NCBI RefSeq assembly: GCF_006346325.1
Contig: NZ_VDYR01000001.1
Span: 1,178,001 to 1,242,000, forward strand
From: Sphingomonas japonica
GTDB taxonomy: Bacteria; Pseudomonadota; Alphaproteobacteria; Sphingomonadales; Sphingomonadaceae
Direction of reading: 5' to 3'
Length of the DNA: 64,000 nucleotides
The position numbers and the translations under genes are program-made. Shown here in pieces: positions 10,381-19,728 of this stretch (positions within the stretch are counted from its first letter, which is position 1; each line of letters starts with the position of its first letter). The notes below the pieces were generated by a model. The model made no database searches. It was given only the letters and a program-made list of their open reading frames with translations, and was not told the origin of the DNA.

Positions 10381-10410
10381 GGGCGCTTCCGGATCGGAGG
10401 CGCCCTTTTT
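10381..10410 (+). terminator. Rho-independent terminator after the Met-rich lipoprotein
   Basis: A 10-base-pair stem (GGGCGCTTCC with GGAGGCGCCC, one G-U pair) closes a 5-base loop and is followed directly by TTTTT at 10406-10410. It lies 45 bases after the lipoprotein stop. On the opposite strand no T-run follows the stem, so it works for the plus strand only. Confidence 0.88.
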
Positions 10411-10429
10411 CGTGTCTTCCGCTTTTGCC

Positions 10430-11416
10430 TCAGTCCGGCCGCGGAGCGCAGCGCACACCGTTTCCGCCGCATCGCTTGACATCGTATAGCGCCGCATCCG
10501 CTGCGGCGAACACCATGTTCGGGGTATCGCCGCCGCCGGTCATGGCCACGCCCGCCGATGCGCCGATCTCCAGCAATACGTCGTCCCACAGGATCGGGGC
10601 AGCGATGTGCGCAAGCTGCCGCATGATCGTGCGCTGCACCGTCTGCGCCGACATCCTGTTCGGCAACACCACTGCGAACTCGTCTCCGCCGATCCGCGCG
10701 ACGATGTGCGCGTCGGCAAAACCGCGCGCCAGGCGGATTGCCACTTGCCGCAGACAGGCGTCCCCGGCGGCATGTCCCCAATCGTCGTTGATCCGCTTGA
10801 ACCCATCGACGTCGAACAGGATCAGCGTTGCGCCGCCATCCTCTGGTCGCTCGAAGTTTCGGTCGAGAAACGCAGACTGGAATCCGCGGCGATTGGCCAG
10901 CCCGGTGAGCGCGTCCTCGTCGGACAGCCGCCGCAGCGCCTCCCAGCGGCGACGCTCGTCGGTGATATCCTGTTTGGTGCCGTACAGCGATGTTACCCGG
11001 CCGTCGCGCAACGTCGTACCCGCGACGATCCGCATCCACCGGCGACGATGATCGGCCCCGACGATCTCCGCATCCAGCGTAAACCCGCGCCGGTTGGCGA
11101 CTGAATCCGCGCGCAATCGTTCGAGCGCCCTGCGCGACTCCTTGGTATACATCTCTACCGTGGCGCCGCGTTCGATCGGCTGCCCGACCGGAAGCGCGAA
11201 CAGATCGTACACTTCGGGCGTCCAGGTCAGCCGCTGGGTAGCCAGATCGCATTCCCATGCACCGATGCCCGACAGGGCCGCGGCGCGTGCATGCAGGCTG
11301 CCAAGGCGGTGCGGTGCTACCTCCTCAACGAATGCCGGCGGCGATGCGACGGGTGGCGCTGCATAGTATGATTGCTGTGAAACCTGCCCCGCCGCCACGT
11401 CCGCTTTTCCCCCCAA
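10430..11416 (-). CDS. Diguanylate cyclase with N-terminal PAS domain
   Basis: Makes cyclic di-GMP from two GTP. It is 328 aa and cytoplasmic, with no membrane segment. A PAS/PAC-type sensor domain spans about residues 45-155 (ends YGTKQDITDERR). The GGDEF domain follows from about 165 (DALTGLANRRGF) with an intact active site RIGGDEF (GGDEF at 243-247). The product-inhibition I-site (RxxD five residues before GGDEF) is not present, so feedback inhibition may be weak. It lies 62 bases downstream of the TonB receptor gene on the same strand and could be read with it, but no functional link is obvious. Confidence 0.88.
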   Translation of the reverse strand: MGGKADVAAGQVSQQSYYAAPPVASPPAFVEEVAPHRLGSLHARAAALSGIGAWECDLATQRLTWTPEVYDLFALPVGQPIERGATVEMYTKESRRALERLRADSVANRRGFTLDAEIVGADHRRRWMRIVAGTTLRDGRVTSLYGTKQDITDERRRWEALRRLSDEDALTGLANRRGFQSAFLDRNFERPEDGGATLILFDVDGFKRINDDWGHAAGDACLRQVAIRLARGFADAHIVARIGGDEFAVVLPNRMSAQTVQRTIMRQLAHIAAPILWDDVLLEIGASAGVAMTGGGDTPNMVFAAADAALYDVKRCGGNGVRCAPRPD

Positions 11417-11478
11417 TCCCGGTGTCGAGCAATGGTCTAGCCAGCGCGGGTTAAGGGGCAGTTATTCCGGTGACGGAA

Positions 11479-13728
11479 CTAAAATGCCGCGCGTAGCGTG
11501 ACTTGGAAGAGTTGCCCTGCCCGTTCGCGCTCGATCTCATACTCGTCGATTTCGCCCGCAGCGCGATTTTCGAGAATCTCGCCGAGCGAATCGCCATCGA
11601 ACACCCGGAAATCCTCCTTCTTCTGGCGATTGAGGATATTTTGGACCGAGAAGCGCAGTACGAACCGCTCGCCGAAGCGCTTTTCGAGGAACGCTTCGAG
11701 ATCGGGGTCGTAGCGCAGGTCGATGATCTCGTCGAAATTGGATTCGGTGGCCCCGCTCCGCCCCGAGATGGTCGCGCCGAAGCTCGCGCCCAGCGCGCGC
11801 AGCGACTGGATGAAGCCGACATTGTAGATGTGATGCGGCTGATTGTTGAAACGCCGATCCTCGCGCGTGAACGGGTCGATCGTGCTGCTGTCGAGATAGG
11901 TGTAGTTCGCGAACAGTCCGGTATCGGGCATCCCGAATGCCGTCAGCGGTGCCGAAAGATCGACCTCGACGCCCCAGGTCTGGCCATCGCCGATATTGCG
12001 CGGCGTATAGACGTTGCCGTCCTCGCCATTGTCACCGATCGCTACCAACTCGATCAAGTCGGTGACGTCGCGATAGAAGAAATTGATACCGGCGATGCCG
12101 CTGGTGCCCAGCCGGCGCTCATAGCCGACGTCGACCCCCCAGGCGCGCTCGTTGCGCAGCGCGGGATTGCCGATCGTGACGTCGTTGTCGCCCGGGCTTT
12201 CCTCCTGCTCATAGGGCGAGAGCAGGTCGTAATTGGGGCGGCGCACGGTACGCGCGACCGATCCGCGGAACTGCCCGTCGGCATCGGCGGCATAGCGCAG
12301 ATGCAGCGACGGATTGAGCATTTCCGAGTCATAATCGACGCTTGGATCGTCCTCGACCGTCACCGAGCGCCGCGTGATCTCATAGCGCAGCCCGGCATCG
12401 ATCGTCAGGTCGGGCGTCGGATTGAGGGTCAGGCGGACATAGGGGTCGTAGCGCTCCTCCTCGATATCGAACGCGAAATCGTCCTCGATCAGGTCGCCAT
12501 TGTTGAAGCCGTCGCGCTGCTTCGACAGCAGATCGATGCCCGCCTTGACCTCGAGCCCACTGCCCTTGCCGAACCGCGCGAACAGCGTCCCCGAATATTC
12601 GTCGTCGCGCAGATCGATGATCGAGGTTTCCTCCTCGATCTCGTCATCCTCGAAATTCTCCACCACTTCGAGCGCCGTGGTATCCTCGCGATACGCGGAC
12701 CATCCGCCGGCAAAGCCCAGTTCGATCCCGCCCAGCGGAATCACCCCGTCGCCACTCAGCGCATAGGTCTGCTGGCTGATGTCCTCGACCTGGGTGGCCC
12801 GCTCGACGAAATCCAGATCGCCGCCCTCGAACGTGTCCGATACTTCGCTTTCGGTGCGGTTGGTATCGACGAAGAACCCGCCGAGCCGGATGCGCCCGCC
12901 GCCCCCGAAGCGGTGCACGATCTCCGCGCTTCCCGACAAGTCTCTGCCGTCGCGGGTATCGTCCTGCCGCTCGAGATCGTCGAACTCGGGATCGACGATA
13001 TAGTCGGCTTCGCCGCCATCGACGGTCTGCGGCACGCCGCCGAAGCGATACGAGATCTTTCGCTTGGGATTGCGGCGTTCCTGATAATTGAGAGCGGTCC
13101 AGAAATCCGTGTCCGGGCCCAGCTTCCCGGCATAGGCGATCGCGCCCGAAGGCCGGAACTCGCCATCGGCGTTGATCAACGCGCCGGCCTTGACGAAGCC
13201 GCCTTCGAACTGCGTCGATTCCTTGGTGACGATGTTGAGGGTCCCTGCCACGCCTTCGCTAGGCTGATCGGCGCGCGGGGCACGGACGATCTCGATCCGC
13301 TCGACCAGTTCGGCGGGGATGCGATCGACGAAGAAGCTGCGGTCCGCCTCACCGCCAGGGGCCCGGCGGCCGTTGATGAGCACCTGCGTGAAACCGGGAG
13401 GCAGGCCGCGGAACTGGACCTGATCATATTCGAGCACGTCCGAGGTGAAGGTCACCCCCGGCACACGCTTGAGCATTTCGCCGACCGACACCGGCTCGAA
13501 GCGCTGGAAATATTCGAGGTCGTAGCTCAGCACCGGATTGGGATCGTTGGTGCGATTGCGAAAGGCGATATCGGCGGTGACGAGGATTTCCTCGGCGCTG
13601 ACGTCGCCGTCCTGCCCGGCATCGCTTTGCACCGGCTGCCCGGCCTGGCCGCTGGTCTGGGCATGAACTGGTGTCGTGGCAGCGATGACGGCAAGCGCCA
13701 CACCCGCCAGCAAGTTGGCAAACCGCAT
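11479..13728 (-). CDS. TonB-dependent outer-membrane receptor
   Basis: Outer-membrane active transporter, 749 aa. It has a signal peptide (to about VHAQ, residue 24) and a likely TonB box EEILVTA (46-52). The plug domain to about 170 includes LKRVPGVTF, INGRRAP and GVAGTLNIVT, followed by a 22-strand barrel ending in phenylalanine (TLRAAF). The gene is divergent from the beta-propeller phytase gene with a 203-base shared control region. TonB receptors next to beta-propeller phytases are a known association, so phytate or inositol phosphates are the likely ligand. This is inferred from context; the barrel itself does not reveal the substrate. Confidence 0.9.
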   Translation of the reverse strand: MRFANLLAGVALAVIAATTPVHAQTSGQAGQPVQSDAGQDGDVSAEEILVTADIAFRNRTNDPNPVLSYDLEYFQRFEPVSVGEMLKRVPGVTFTSDVLEYDQVQFRGLPPGFTQVLINGRRAPGGEADRSFFVDRIPAELVERIEIVRAPRADQPSEGVAGTLNIVTKESTQFEGGFVKAGALINADGEFRPSGAIAYAGKLGPDTDFWTALNYQERRNPKRKISYRFGGVPQTVDGGEADYIVDPEFDDLERQDDTRDGRDLSGSAEIVHRFGGGGRIRLGGFFVDTNRTESEVSDTFEGGDLDFVERATQVEDISQQTYALSGDGVIPLGGIELGFAGGWSAYREDTTALEVVENFEDDEIEEETSIIDLRDDEYSGTLFARFGKGSGLEVKAGIDLLSKQRDGFNNGDLIEDDFAFDIEEERYDPYVRLTLNPTPDLTIDAGLRYEITRRSVTVEDDPSVDYDSEMLNPSLHLRYAADADGQFRGSVARTVRRPNYDLLSPYEQEESPGDNDVTIGNPALRNERAWGVDVGYERRLGTSGIAGINFFYRDVTDLIELVAIGDNGEDGNVYTPRNIGDGQTWGVEVDLSAPLTAFGMPDTGLFANYTYLDSSTIDPFTREDRRFNNQPHHIYNVGFIQSLRALGASFGATISGRSGATESNFDEIIDLRYDPDLEAFLEKRFGERFVLRFSVQNILNRQKKEDFRVFDGDSLGEILENRAAGEIDEYEIERERAGQLFQVTLRAAF

Positions 13729-13832
13729 GGTAGTCCCCCGAGGATGGAACCCGCCGATCGTTTCGGCCGAGTCGTCCCCTGCCGCTCAACACCCGATCGA
13801 TGACGCGGCGATGGCGATATGGTTTCGGTTCG

Positions 13833-13850
13833 GTGACAGAACAAAGATCG
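13833..13850 (-). promoter_or_regulatory. Possible degenerate Pho box
   Basis: On the minus strand CTGTCAC (13839-13833) matches one half of a PhoB box. The preceding half, CGATCTT after a 4-base spacer, matches only about 4 of 7 positions. It lies between the TonB receptor and phytase genes, where phosphate control would be expected. The match is weak and could be chance. Confidence 0.25.
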
Positions 13851-13853
13851 CGC

Positions 13854-13869
13854 TGACGCAAAAGCGTCA
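13854..13869. promoter_or_regulatory. Perfect inverted repeat in the receptor/phytase control region
   Basis: TGACGC-AAAA-GCGTCA is a perfect 6-base-pair palindrome with an AT spacer. It lies in the middle of the divergent intergenic region (13729-13931). No T-run follows, so it looks more like a dimeric regulator's operator than a terminator. The regulator is unknown. Confidence 0.45.
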
Positions 13870-13931
13870 TCAATCTGCAAGATGCCGTCGCCATCGGGCG
13901 GAAGGTCTCTCTGCGGCAAAGGATCGCCACC

Positions 13932-14987
13932 ATGCGCACCGCCCCGATTGCCAGCCTGCTGGCCACCCTGCTTGCCGGCTGCGCCCCGACCCCGCTCGAC
14001 CCGCCTTGGCGGCTTGGCGAAGCGCCGCCGATCGTCAATGCCAGCGTCGAGACGTTTGTTACCACCGACCCCACCGTCGATGCCGACGACCCCGCCTTGT
14101 GGGCGGACCCGGCCGATCCGTCGCGCGCGGTGATGTTCGGAACCGACAAGACCGACGGCCTGTACGTCCACAATCTCGACGGCAGCGTGCGCCAGTTCCT
14201 GCCTAGCGGGCCGCTCAACAATGTCGATACACGGCCGGGCTTCGTGATCGACGGGCGGCCGCAACTGTTGGTCGCCGCCACAAATGACGGCAGGCTCGGC
14301 ATCAACCTCTATCTGTTCGATCCGGCGACGCTGGAGACGCGCGACTGGGGCTTCGTGCCGACCGATATGGGCGAACCCTATGGATCGTGCATGGGCAAAC
14401 TGGGCGACGAATATCTGCTGATCGCCAACAACAAGCTGGGCGATATCAAGCAATGGCGGCTGCGTGCTGGTGCGTCCGGTCCGGAAGTCACGATGATGGG
14501 CATCCGCAAACTCGGCGGCCAGCTGGAGGGATGCGTCGTCGATGACATGGCGGGCGTGCTCTACGTCGGCGAGGAAGATGTCGGCGTCTGGCGCTTCCCG
14601 CTCGATCCTGCACAGGGGACGCAGGCGATGCCGGTGGCGAAGGTCGACGGCGTGCGCATCACTGCCGATGTCGAGGGTATGACGATCCTGCAGGACGGCG
14701 CCAACCGCTATCTGATCGTGTCGTCGCAGGGCGACAGCACGTTCAACATCTTCCGCATCGCGCAAGGGTCCGAGACCTATGTCGGACGCTTCGCGGTCGA
14801 TGACAGCGCCGCGATCGACCGCGTGACCGCAACCGATGGCGTCGATGCGTTCTCCGGCCCGATCGGGCCGTTCCCCGAAGGCGCGGTGGCGATGCACGAC
14901 GATCGCGACGGGGCGGGTCCGCAGCAGAACTTCAAGATCGTCGACTGGCGCGACATCCGCGCCGCACTCAAACTGCCGCCGCGTTAA
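13932..14987 (+). CDS. Beta-propeller phytase, lipoprotein
   Basis: Releases phosphate from phytate with Ca2+ as cofactor. It is 351 aa; residues 1-16 form a signal with lipobox LLAGC, so the enzyme is probably lipid-anchored. Family signatures are clear: DADDPALWADPADPSR, GTDKTDGLYVHNLDG, NNVDTRPGF, YGSCMG, QLEGCVVDD, SSQGDSTFNIF, ATDGVDAF and FPEGAVAMHD, spaced as in the six-bladed propeller. It is divergent from a TonB receptor, suggesting a phytate scavenging unit. Its TAA stop overlaps that of the M24 peptidase on the other strand within TTAA. Confidence 0.92.
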   Translation: MRTAPIASLLATLLAGCAPTPLDPPWRLGEAPPIVNASVETFVTTDPTVDADDPALWADPADPSRAVMFGTDKTDGLYVHNLDGSVRQFLPSGPLNNVDTRPGFVIDGRPQLLVAATNDGRLGINLYLFDPATLETRDWGFVPTDMGEPYGSCMGKLGDEYLLIANNKLGDIKQWRLRAGASGPEVTMMGIRKLGGQLEGCVVDDMAGVLYVGEEDVGVWRFPLDPAQGTQAMPVAKVDGVRITADVEGMTILQDGANRYLIVSSQGDSTFNIFRIAQGSETYVGRFAVDDSAAIDRVTATDGVDAFSGPIGPFPEGAVAMHDDRDGAGPQQNFKIVDWRDIRAALKLPPR

Positions 14988-16234
14988 CCGATCGGCTGCT
15001 CGATCGAGCGCGGCGGCTCGCTGAACCAGCGCGGCCCCGCCTCGGCCATGTGGAAACAGTCTTCCATGCGCACGCCGAACTTGCCGGGCAGGTAGATGCC
15101 GGGCTCGTTCGAGAAGCACATGCCCGGAGCCAGCAGGGTGGCCTCGCCGCGGACGAGGTTGATCGGTTCGTGCCCTTCCATGCCGATGCCGTGCCCCGTG
15201 CGGTGCGACAGGCCCGGCAGCTTGTAGTCGGGGCCATAGCCGAGCGTCGCGTAATAGCGCCGAACCGCGTCGTCGACCGACCCCGCAGGCGCTCCCGGCC
15301 GGGCGGCGGCGAAGGCGATGTCCTGGCCCTTGCGCACCTGGTTCCACACGCGGGCAATGTCGCGCGTCGGCCGCCCGACCACGAAGCTGCGCGAGATGTC
15401 GGACTGATAGCCCTCGACGGTGCAGCCGCAATCCATCAGCACGACGTCGCCCGCGACGACGCGCTGCGGCTTGCCGGTGCCATGCGGATAGGCTGCCGCC
15501 TCGCCGAGCAGGATCAGGTTGAACTCGACGCGCCCGCCCAGCTTCTGCGTCGCCTGTGTCATCAGCGCGGCGATGTCGGCGGGCGTCATGCCGACCTCGA
15601 CGCGCGGATGCGTCCAGCGATAGGCGGCGAGCGTGACGTCGGCAGCCTTCTGCATCAGCGCGATCTCTGCCGGAGACTTGATCATCCGGCAGCCGCGCAC
15701 GACCGGGTTGGCGGACACCAGCTGCGCCGAGGGCAACGCGCGCGCCAGCCCTTCGACCGCGAAGTGGCGCACGGTTTCCTCGATCCCGATCGAGCGACCG
15801 CTCACGCCGCGGTCGCGCAGGAACCCGGCGGCGATGGCGAGCGGGTCTTCATGCTCCTGCCACACCCGCACCTCGGCCGGGACACCCAACGATTCGCGCA
15901 CCGACGGTTCCTCGAAGAACGGCGTGACGATGCACGGCTCGCCCTCGACCGGCAGGATCGCCGCGGTCAGCCGCTCGCTGCGTCCCCACCGCACGCCGGT
16001 AAAATAAGTCAGCGACGCGCCTGGTTCGATGAGCACCGCACCGATGCCGTGCGCTTTCATCAGCGCCTGCGCCCGGGTCAGCCGCCTCGCACGCTCCTCC
16101 GCACCGATCGGTACGGCGTCGGCAGTGATGTCGCTTAGCTCTGCGGCAGCCATGGTCTGTGCATAGCCACGTGCCTTCGCCGCGAGCGGTGCCGCGGCAG
16201 CCGCCGCCAGCAGCGCCCGGCGAGTCCAGATCAC
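14984..16234 (-). CDS. Exported M24-family (Xaa-Pro dipeptidase-like) metallopeptidase
   Basis: Creatinase/prolidase-fold enzyme, 416 aa. The N-terminus (TRRALLAAAAAAPLAAKA) looks like a twin-arginine signal, so a folded, metal-loaded protein may be exported. The catalytic domain shows the five M24 metal ligands in context: LMDCGCTVEGYQSDISRSF (two Asp), THE-like HRTGHGIGMEGHEP (His), CFSNEPGIY (Glu) and GVRMEDCFHM (Glu). It would cleave X-Pro dipeptides or related amides. The start overlaps the stop of the symporter gene by 4 bases, so the two are translationally coupled. Confidence 0.88.
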   Translation of the reverse strand: MIWTRRALLAAAAAAPLAAKARGYAQTMAAAELSDITADAVPIGAEERARRLTRAQALMKAHGIGAVLIEPGASLTYFTGVRWGRSERLTAAILPVEGEPCIVTPFFEEPSVRESLGVPAEVRVWQEHEDPLAIAAGFLRDRGVSGRSIGIEETVRHFAVEGLARALPSAQLVSANPVVRGCRMIKSPAEIALMQKAADVTLAAYRWTHPRVEVGMTPADIAALMTQATQKLGGRVEFNLILLGEAAAYPHGTGKPQRVVAGDVVLMDCGCTVEGYQSDISRSFVVGRPTRDIARVWNQVRKGQDIAFAAARPGAPAGSVDDAVRRYYATLGYGPDYKLPGLSHRTGHGIGMEGHEPINLVRGEATLLAPGMCFSNEPGIYLPGKFGVRMEDCFHMAEAGPRWFSEPPRSIEQPIG

Positions 16235-17586
16235 GCCGAAGCCTCAACTGCGCCCTGGGCATCGGTATCGGGCTCCCCCGACGACACGATCGTCGCGAGC
16301 ACCAGATCGCCGATGACGTTGAGGACGGTCCGGCACATGTCGAGGAAGCGATCGACTCCAAGCACGAGCCCGATCCCGGCTGGCGGCACCCCGACCATAC
16401 CCAGGATCAATGCGACCACCGGCAGCGATCCAGCAGGCACGCCCGCGGTGCCGATGCCGCCCAGAATGCACACCAGCATCACCGTCACCTGCTGGACGAT
16501 TGACAGTTCGACGCCGAAGAACTGCGCAAGGAACAGCACCGTCACGCCTTCGAACATCGCCGTTCCGTTCTGATTGGCGGTGGCTCCGATGGTCAGCACG
16601 AAGCGCGCCACCTTGGGCGGGAGGTGGAGTTTCTGATCGGCGATCCGCAGCGATGTCGGCAGCGTCGCGTTCGACGACGCGGTCGAGAACGCCATTACGG
16701 ACGCTTCCTGGGTATCCCGAAAGAACTGGATCGGCGATCGCTTGGCAAGCACGATCAGCAGGATCGGGAAGACGACGAACATCTGCGTCCCGAGCGCGGC
16801 GAGCACCACTCCAACGAACGCCGAGAGGCGGATCAGCAGGTCCCAGCCGAACAGCGCCGCGAGGTTGAACATGAAACAGAACACGGCGAGCGGCGCGAGG
16901 CGGATAACGACCCCGATCAGCGTCATGGCGACTTCGAACAGACCCTCGATACCGGCCTTGAGCTTCTGAACCTCGGGCCGATCCTGCGTCAGAACGATGC
17001 CGATGCCGAAGAACAGCGCGAAGAACATCACCGCGATGATATCGTTGTTCGACATCGCGGTGACGATGTTCGACGGCACGATCGACAGCACCGCTTCGAC
17101 ACCGGTCGGAGTTTCGGTGGTGCGCTGGAGGATGGCGTTGGCCCCGGCCCCGGCATCAGCGAGCATCGCCTGCGCCAGTGCCGGATCGACGCCGTCGCCG
17201 GGGCGCAGCACATTGACGAACACCAGGCTGACGACCACCGCGATTGTCGAAACGACGACGGTGAGCCCAAGCGTGCGCAAGCCCACGCGCTTGAGAGAGC
17301 GGATTTCGCCCATTTCGGCGATGCCTACGACCAGCGCCGAGAACAGCAGCGGTATCACGAGCATGAACAGCAGCCGCAGGAAGATCTGGCCGATCGGACC
17401 GGTAACATAGGTGGTGATCGTTTCCACCCACGGCGCGCCCGCGGCGCTCGCATAGACGATCAGCCCGCCGACCAGACCCAGTACGAAGCCGATCAGCATT
17501 TGATACTGCAGCGAAATTCCGCCCCGCTCGGTTGCCTGTTCGGCGCCGTCCATGCCGTCCCCCGTCATTATTGTGTCAGTCGGCAC
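16231..17586 (-). CDS. Dicarboxylate/amino acid:cation symporter (DAACS family)
   Basis: Inner-membrane secondary transporter, 451 aa, with about eight membrane helices plus re-entrant loops. The family core is visible: serine-rich FSTASSNATLPTSL in the first hairpin region, GATANQNGTAMFEG and the late GVPAGSLPVVALIL and VDRFLDMCRTVLNVIGD segments, which bind substrate and sodium. It belongs with GltP, DctA and relatives; aspartate, glutamate or C4-dicarboxylates are likely substrates. It overlaps the M24 peptidase start by 4 bases, suggesting peptide hydrolysis and uptake work together. Confidence 0.9.
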   Translation of the reverse strand: MPTDTIMTGDGMDGAEQATERGGISLQYQMLIGFVLGLVGGLIVYASAAGAPWVETITTYVTGPIGQIFLRLLFMLVIPLLFSALVVGIAEMGEIRSLKRVGLRTLGLTVVVSTIAVVVSLVFVNVLRPGDGVDPALAQAMLADAGAGANAILQRTTETPTGVEAVLSIVPSNIVTAMSNNDIIAVMFFALFFGIGIVLTQDRPEVQKLKAGIEGLFEVAMTLIGVVIRLAPLAVFCFMFNLAALFGWDLLIRLSAFVGVVLAALGTQMFVVFPILLIVLAKRSPIQFFRDTQEASVMAFSTASSNATLPTSLRIADQKLHLPPKVARFVLTIGATANQNGTAMFEGVTVLFLAQFFGVELSIVQQVTVMLVCILGGIGTAGVPAGSLPVVALILGMVGVPPAGIGLVLGVDRFLDMCRTVLNVIGDLVLATIVSSGEPDTDAQGAVEASA

Positions 17587-17687
17587 CGGCCCGTTTCCCA
17601 GCCCGGCCGCCTACCCACGATATGCTGTGGCCGGACGGGCGGGGGAGCGGGACAGTGCCGCATCCGCGTGAGCGGATCAAAAGATGC

Positions 17688-18314
17688 TCAGGCATAGGCA
17701 TAGGGCCCGCCCTTGGCCAGAGCGGCCTGATAGGCGGGGCGGGCATGGATCTTGTCGAGCCAGGCGATCGTCGCCGGGCGCGACGCGTCGAGACCGCCGC
17801 GCGAGCGGGCGGCTTCGAGCGGAAAGCTCATCATCACGTCGGCGGCGGTGAAGGCGTCGCCTGCGAACCAGGGCCGCTCGCCAAGCTGCGCCTCGACATA
17901 GTCGAGATGGACGTCGATCATCGGCTGGAGTTTCTTCTGCGCGGCCTTTCCGAGCAGAGGAATGCGGCCGAGCACGAGCTTGACCAGCAGCGGCGGCATC
18001 AGCGAACCCTCGGCATAATGCAGGAAATGGCGATAGTGCAGCGCCGATCCGCGATGCGCCGGCGGGCCGAGCCGACCATCGGCCTTGTCGACGAGATATT
18101 CGATGATCGCGCCGGTTTCGGCGACGACCAGCCCGTCGTCCTCGATCACCGGTGACTTGCCGAGCGGATGCACCGCCTTTAGTTCCGGCGGCGCCAGCAT
18201 CGTCGCCTTGTTCCGGCGATAGCGCTCCACCGCATAGGGCAGCCCCAGTTCCTCGAGCAGCCACAACACCCGCTGCGACCGGGAGTTTTCGAGGTGGTGG
18301 ACGATAATGGTCAT
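17688..18314 (-). CDS. Glutathione S-transferase family protein
   Basis: Cytoplasmic, 208 aa. The N-terminal thioredoxin fold (about 1-80) has ENSRSQRVLWLLEEL with Ser11 or Ser13 as the probable glutathione-activating residue, and LGKSPVIEDDGLVVAETGAI as the cis-proline/ES-type glutathione binding loop. The all-alpha C-terminal domain includes FTAADVMMSFPLE, the N-capping box region. It resembles GSTs of the YfcG/URE2 or bacterial beta-related groups; the electrophile is unknown. It stands between recA and the symporter gene, 101 bases from the latter, with a small hairpin just after its stop. Confidence 0.85.
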   Translation of the reverse strand: MTIIVHHLENSRSQRVLWLLEELGLPYAVERYRRNKATMLAPPELKAVHPLGKSPVIEDDGLVVAETGAIIEYLVDKADGRLGPPAHRGSALHYRHFLHYAEGSLMPPLLVKLVLGRIPLLGKAAQKKLQPMIDVHLDYVEAQLGERPWFAGDAFTAADVMMSFPLEAARSRGGLDASRPATIAWLDKIHARPAYQAALAKGGPYAYA

Positions 18315-18465
18315 GCGCGGCGCTCCTCAGTCGGCATCGCAGCTCCGGCAGGAACCACGCGTGAGGCATAGGCAATAGCGAAACGGTCGCAAAGGTCGCA
18401 CGAGAACGATGACCTGTCCGACCTCCTTTCCCGAACGCTCGTCACGCAGAGGACAAAATAGCTAG

Positions 18466-18489
18466 ATCCCCACTTTTGCGGGGATGACG
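18466..18489. repeat. REP-like palindromic intergenic element
   Basis: ATCCCC-acttttgc-GGGGATGACG has perfect 6-base arms and lies in the 269-base gap between the GST and recA genes. Its reverse complement (TCATCCCCGCAAAAGTGGGGAT) resembles the short CATCCCCGC...GCGGGGATG palindromes scattered between genes in many proteobacteria. Recognition is from memory, not from a genome search. The rest of the gap (18315-18583) holds no gene that I can support. Confidence 0.5.
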
Positions 18490-18583
18490 AGGAAGGAATG
18501 CGAGTGGAACGATCAACGGCCCGAGATGCTAAGTGGAAAAAGTGGAGACATAGCATCGCCTTCTCCACTTTCCCGACGCCACC

Positions 18584-19675
18584 TCATTCGTCGTCGTCAT
18601 CCTCCCCGCCGGGACCGACCATCAGCTCTTCGGCGACCTTGTCGGTCCGGGTGCGAATCGCCTTTTCGAGGCGATCGGCCATCTCGGGATGCTCCTTGAG
18701 ATAGGTCTTGGCATTCTCGCGCCCCTGCCCGATCCGCACCGAATCATAGCTGAACCACGCGCCCGACTTCTCGACCAGCCCGGCCTTGACGCCGAGGTCG
18801 AGGATCTCGCCGATCTTGGAGATCCCCTCGCCATACATGATGTCGAATTCGACCTGCTTAAACGGCGGTGCGACCTTGTTCTTGACCACCTTCACGCGCG
18901 TCGCGTTACCGACGATATCGTCGCGATCCTTGATCTGGCCAGTACGGCGAATATCGAGGCGCACCGAAGCGTAGAATTTGAGCGCGTTGCCGCCGGTGGT
19001 GGTTTCCGGATTGCCATACATCACGCCGATCTTCATGCGCAGCTGGTTGATGAAGATCACCATGCAGCGCGATCGGCTGATCGAGCCGGTGAGCTTGCGC
19101 AAGGATTGCGACATCAACCGCGCCTGCAGGCCGACATGGCTGTCGCCCATCTCGCCCTCGATCTCGGCGCGCGGCACCAGCGCGGCGACCGAATCGACCA
19201 CCAGCACGTCGATCGCGTTCGAGCGCACCAGCGTATCGACGATTTCGAGCGCCTGCTCGCCGGTATCGGGTTGCGACACGATCAGTTCGTCGATGTTGAC
19301 GCCCAGCTTCTTGGCATAGACCGGATCGAGCGCGTGCTCGGCATCGACGAACGCCGCGGTTCCGCCGCCGCGCTGCGCCTCGGCAATGACGTGGAGCGCG
19401 AGCGTGGTCTTGCCCGAGCTTTCGGGGCCATAGACCTCGATCACGCGTCCCCGCGGCAAGCCGCCCACGCCAAGGGCGATGTCGAGCCCGAGCGATCCGG
19501 TCGACACGGTCTCGACCTGCATCGTCTCCTTCGAGCCGAGCCGCATTGCGCTGCCCTTGCCAAAGGCGCGGTCGATCTGCGCCAGTGCGGCGTCGAGCGC
19601 CTTTTGCCGGTCGCCCGCGACCTTGTCGGTGGAAGCTGCCATCTTGCTGTCGATCACCTTGAGTGTTGCTGCCAT
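18584..19675 (-). CDS. recA: Recombinase A
   Basis: Strand-exchange ATPase and LexA co-protease, 363 aa. Walker A is [10 protein letters not shown]; other RecA signatures are [27 protein letters not shown] (seen in two parts), [50 protein letters not shown], and the acidic tail GEDDDDE. Two in-frame ATGs lie at residues 1 and 12; the first has GGGAG 6 bases upstream and is kept. The LexA box at 19752 overlaps its -35 region. The gene sits at the left edge of the polysaccharide module. Confidence 0.98.
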   Translation of the reverse strand: MAATLKVIDSKMAASTDKVAGDRQKALDAALAQIDRAFGKGSAMRLGSKETMQVETVSTGSLGLDIALGVGGLPRGRVIEVYGPESSGKTTLALHVIAEAQRGGGTAAFVDAEHALDPVYAKKLGVNIDELIVSQPDTGEQALEIVDTLVRSNAIDVLVVDSVAALVPRAEIEGEMGDSHVGLQARLMSQSLRKLTGSISRSRCMVIFINQLRMKIGVMYGNPETTTGGNALKFYASVRLDIRRTGQIKDRDDIVGNATRVKVVKNKVAPPFKQVEFDIMYGEGISKIGEILDLGVKAGLVEKSGAWFSYDSVRIGQGRENAKTYLKEHPEMADRLEKAIRTRTDKVAEELMVGPGGEDDDDE

Positions 19676-19728
19676 CTGTCGCTCCCATCGCTAGCCCAGC
19701 CGGGCGGGTCGTTCAACGCACTGCGAGC

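Noticed and set aside
11503..13803. Open frame of about 766 codons on the plus strand opposite the TonB receptor
   Set aside because: Antisense mirror of a convincing receptor; no domains or ribosome site.
17662..17677. ATCCGC-GTGA-GCGGAT hairpin after the GST gene
   Set aside because: No T-run; too weak to call a terminator.
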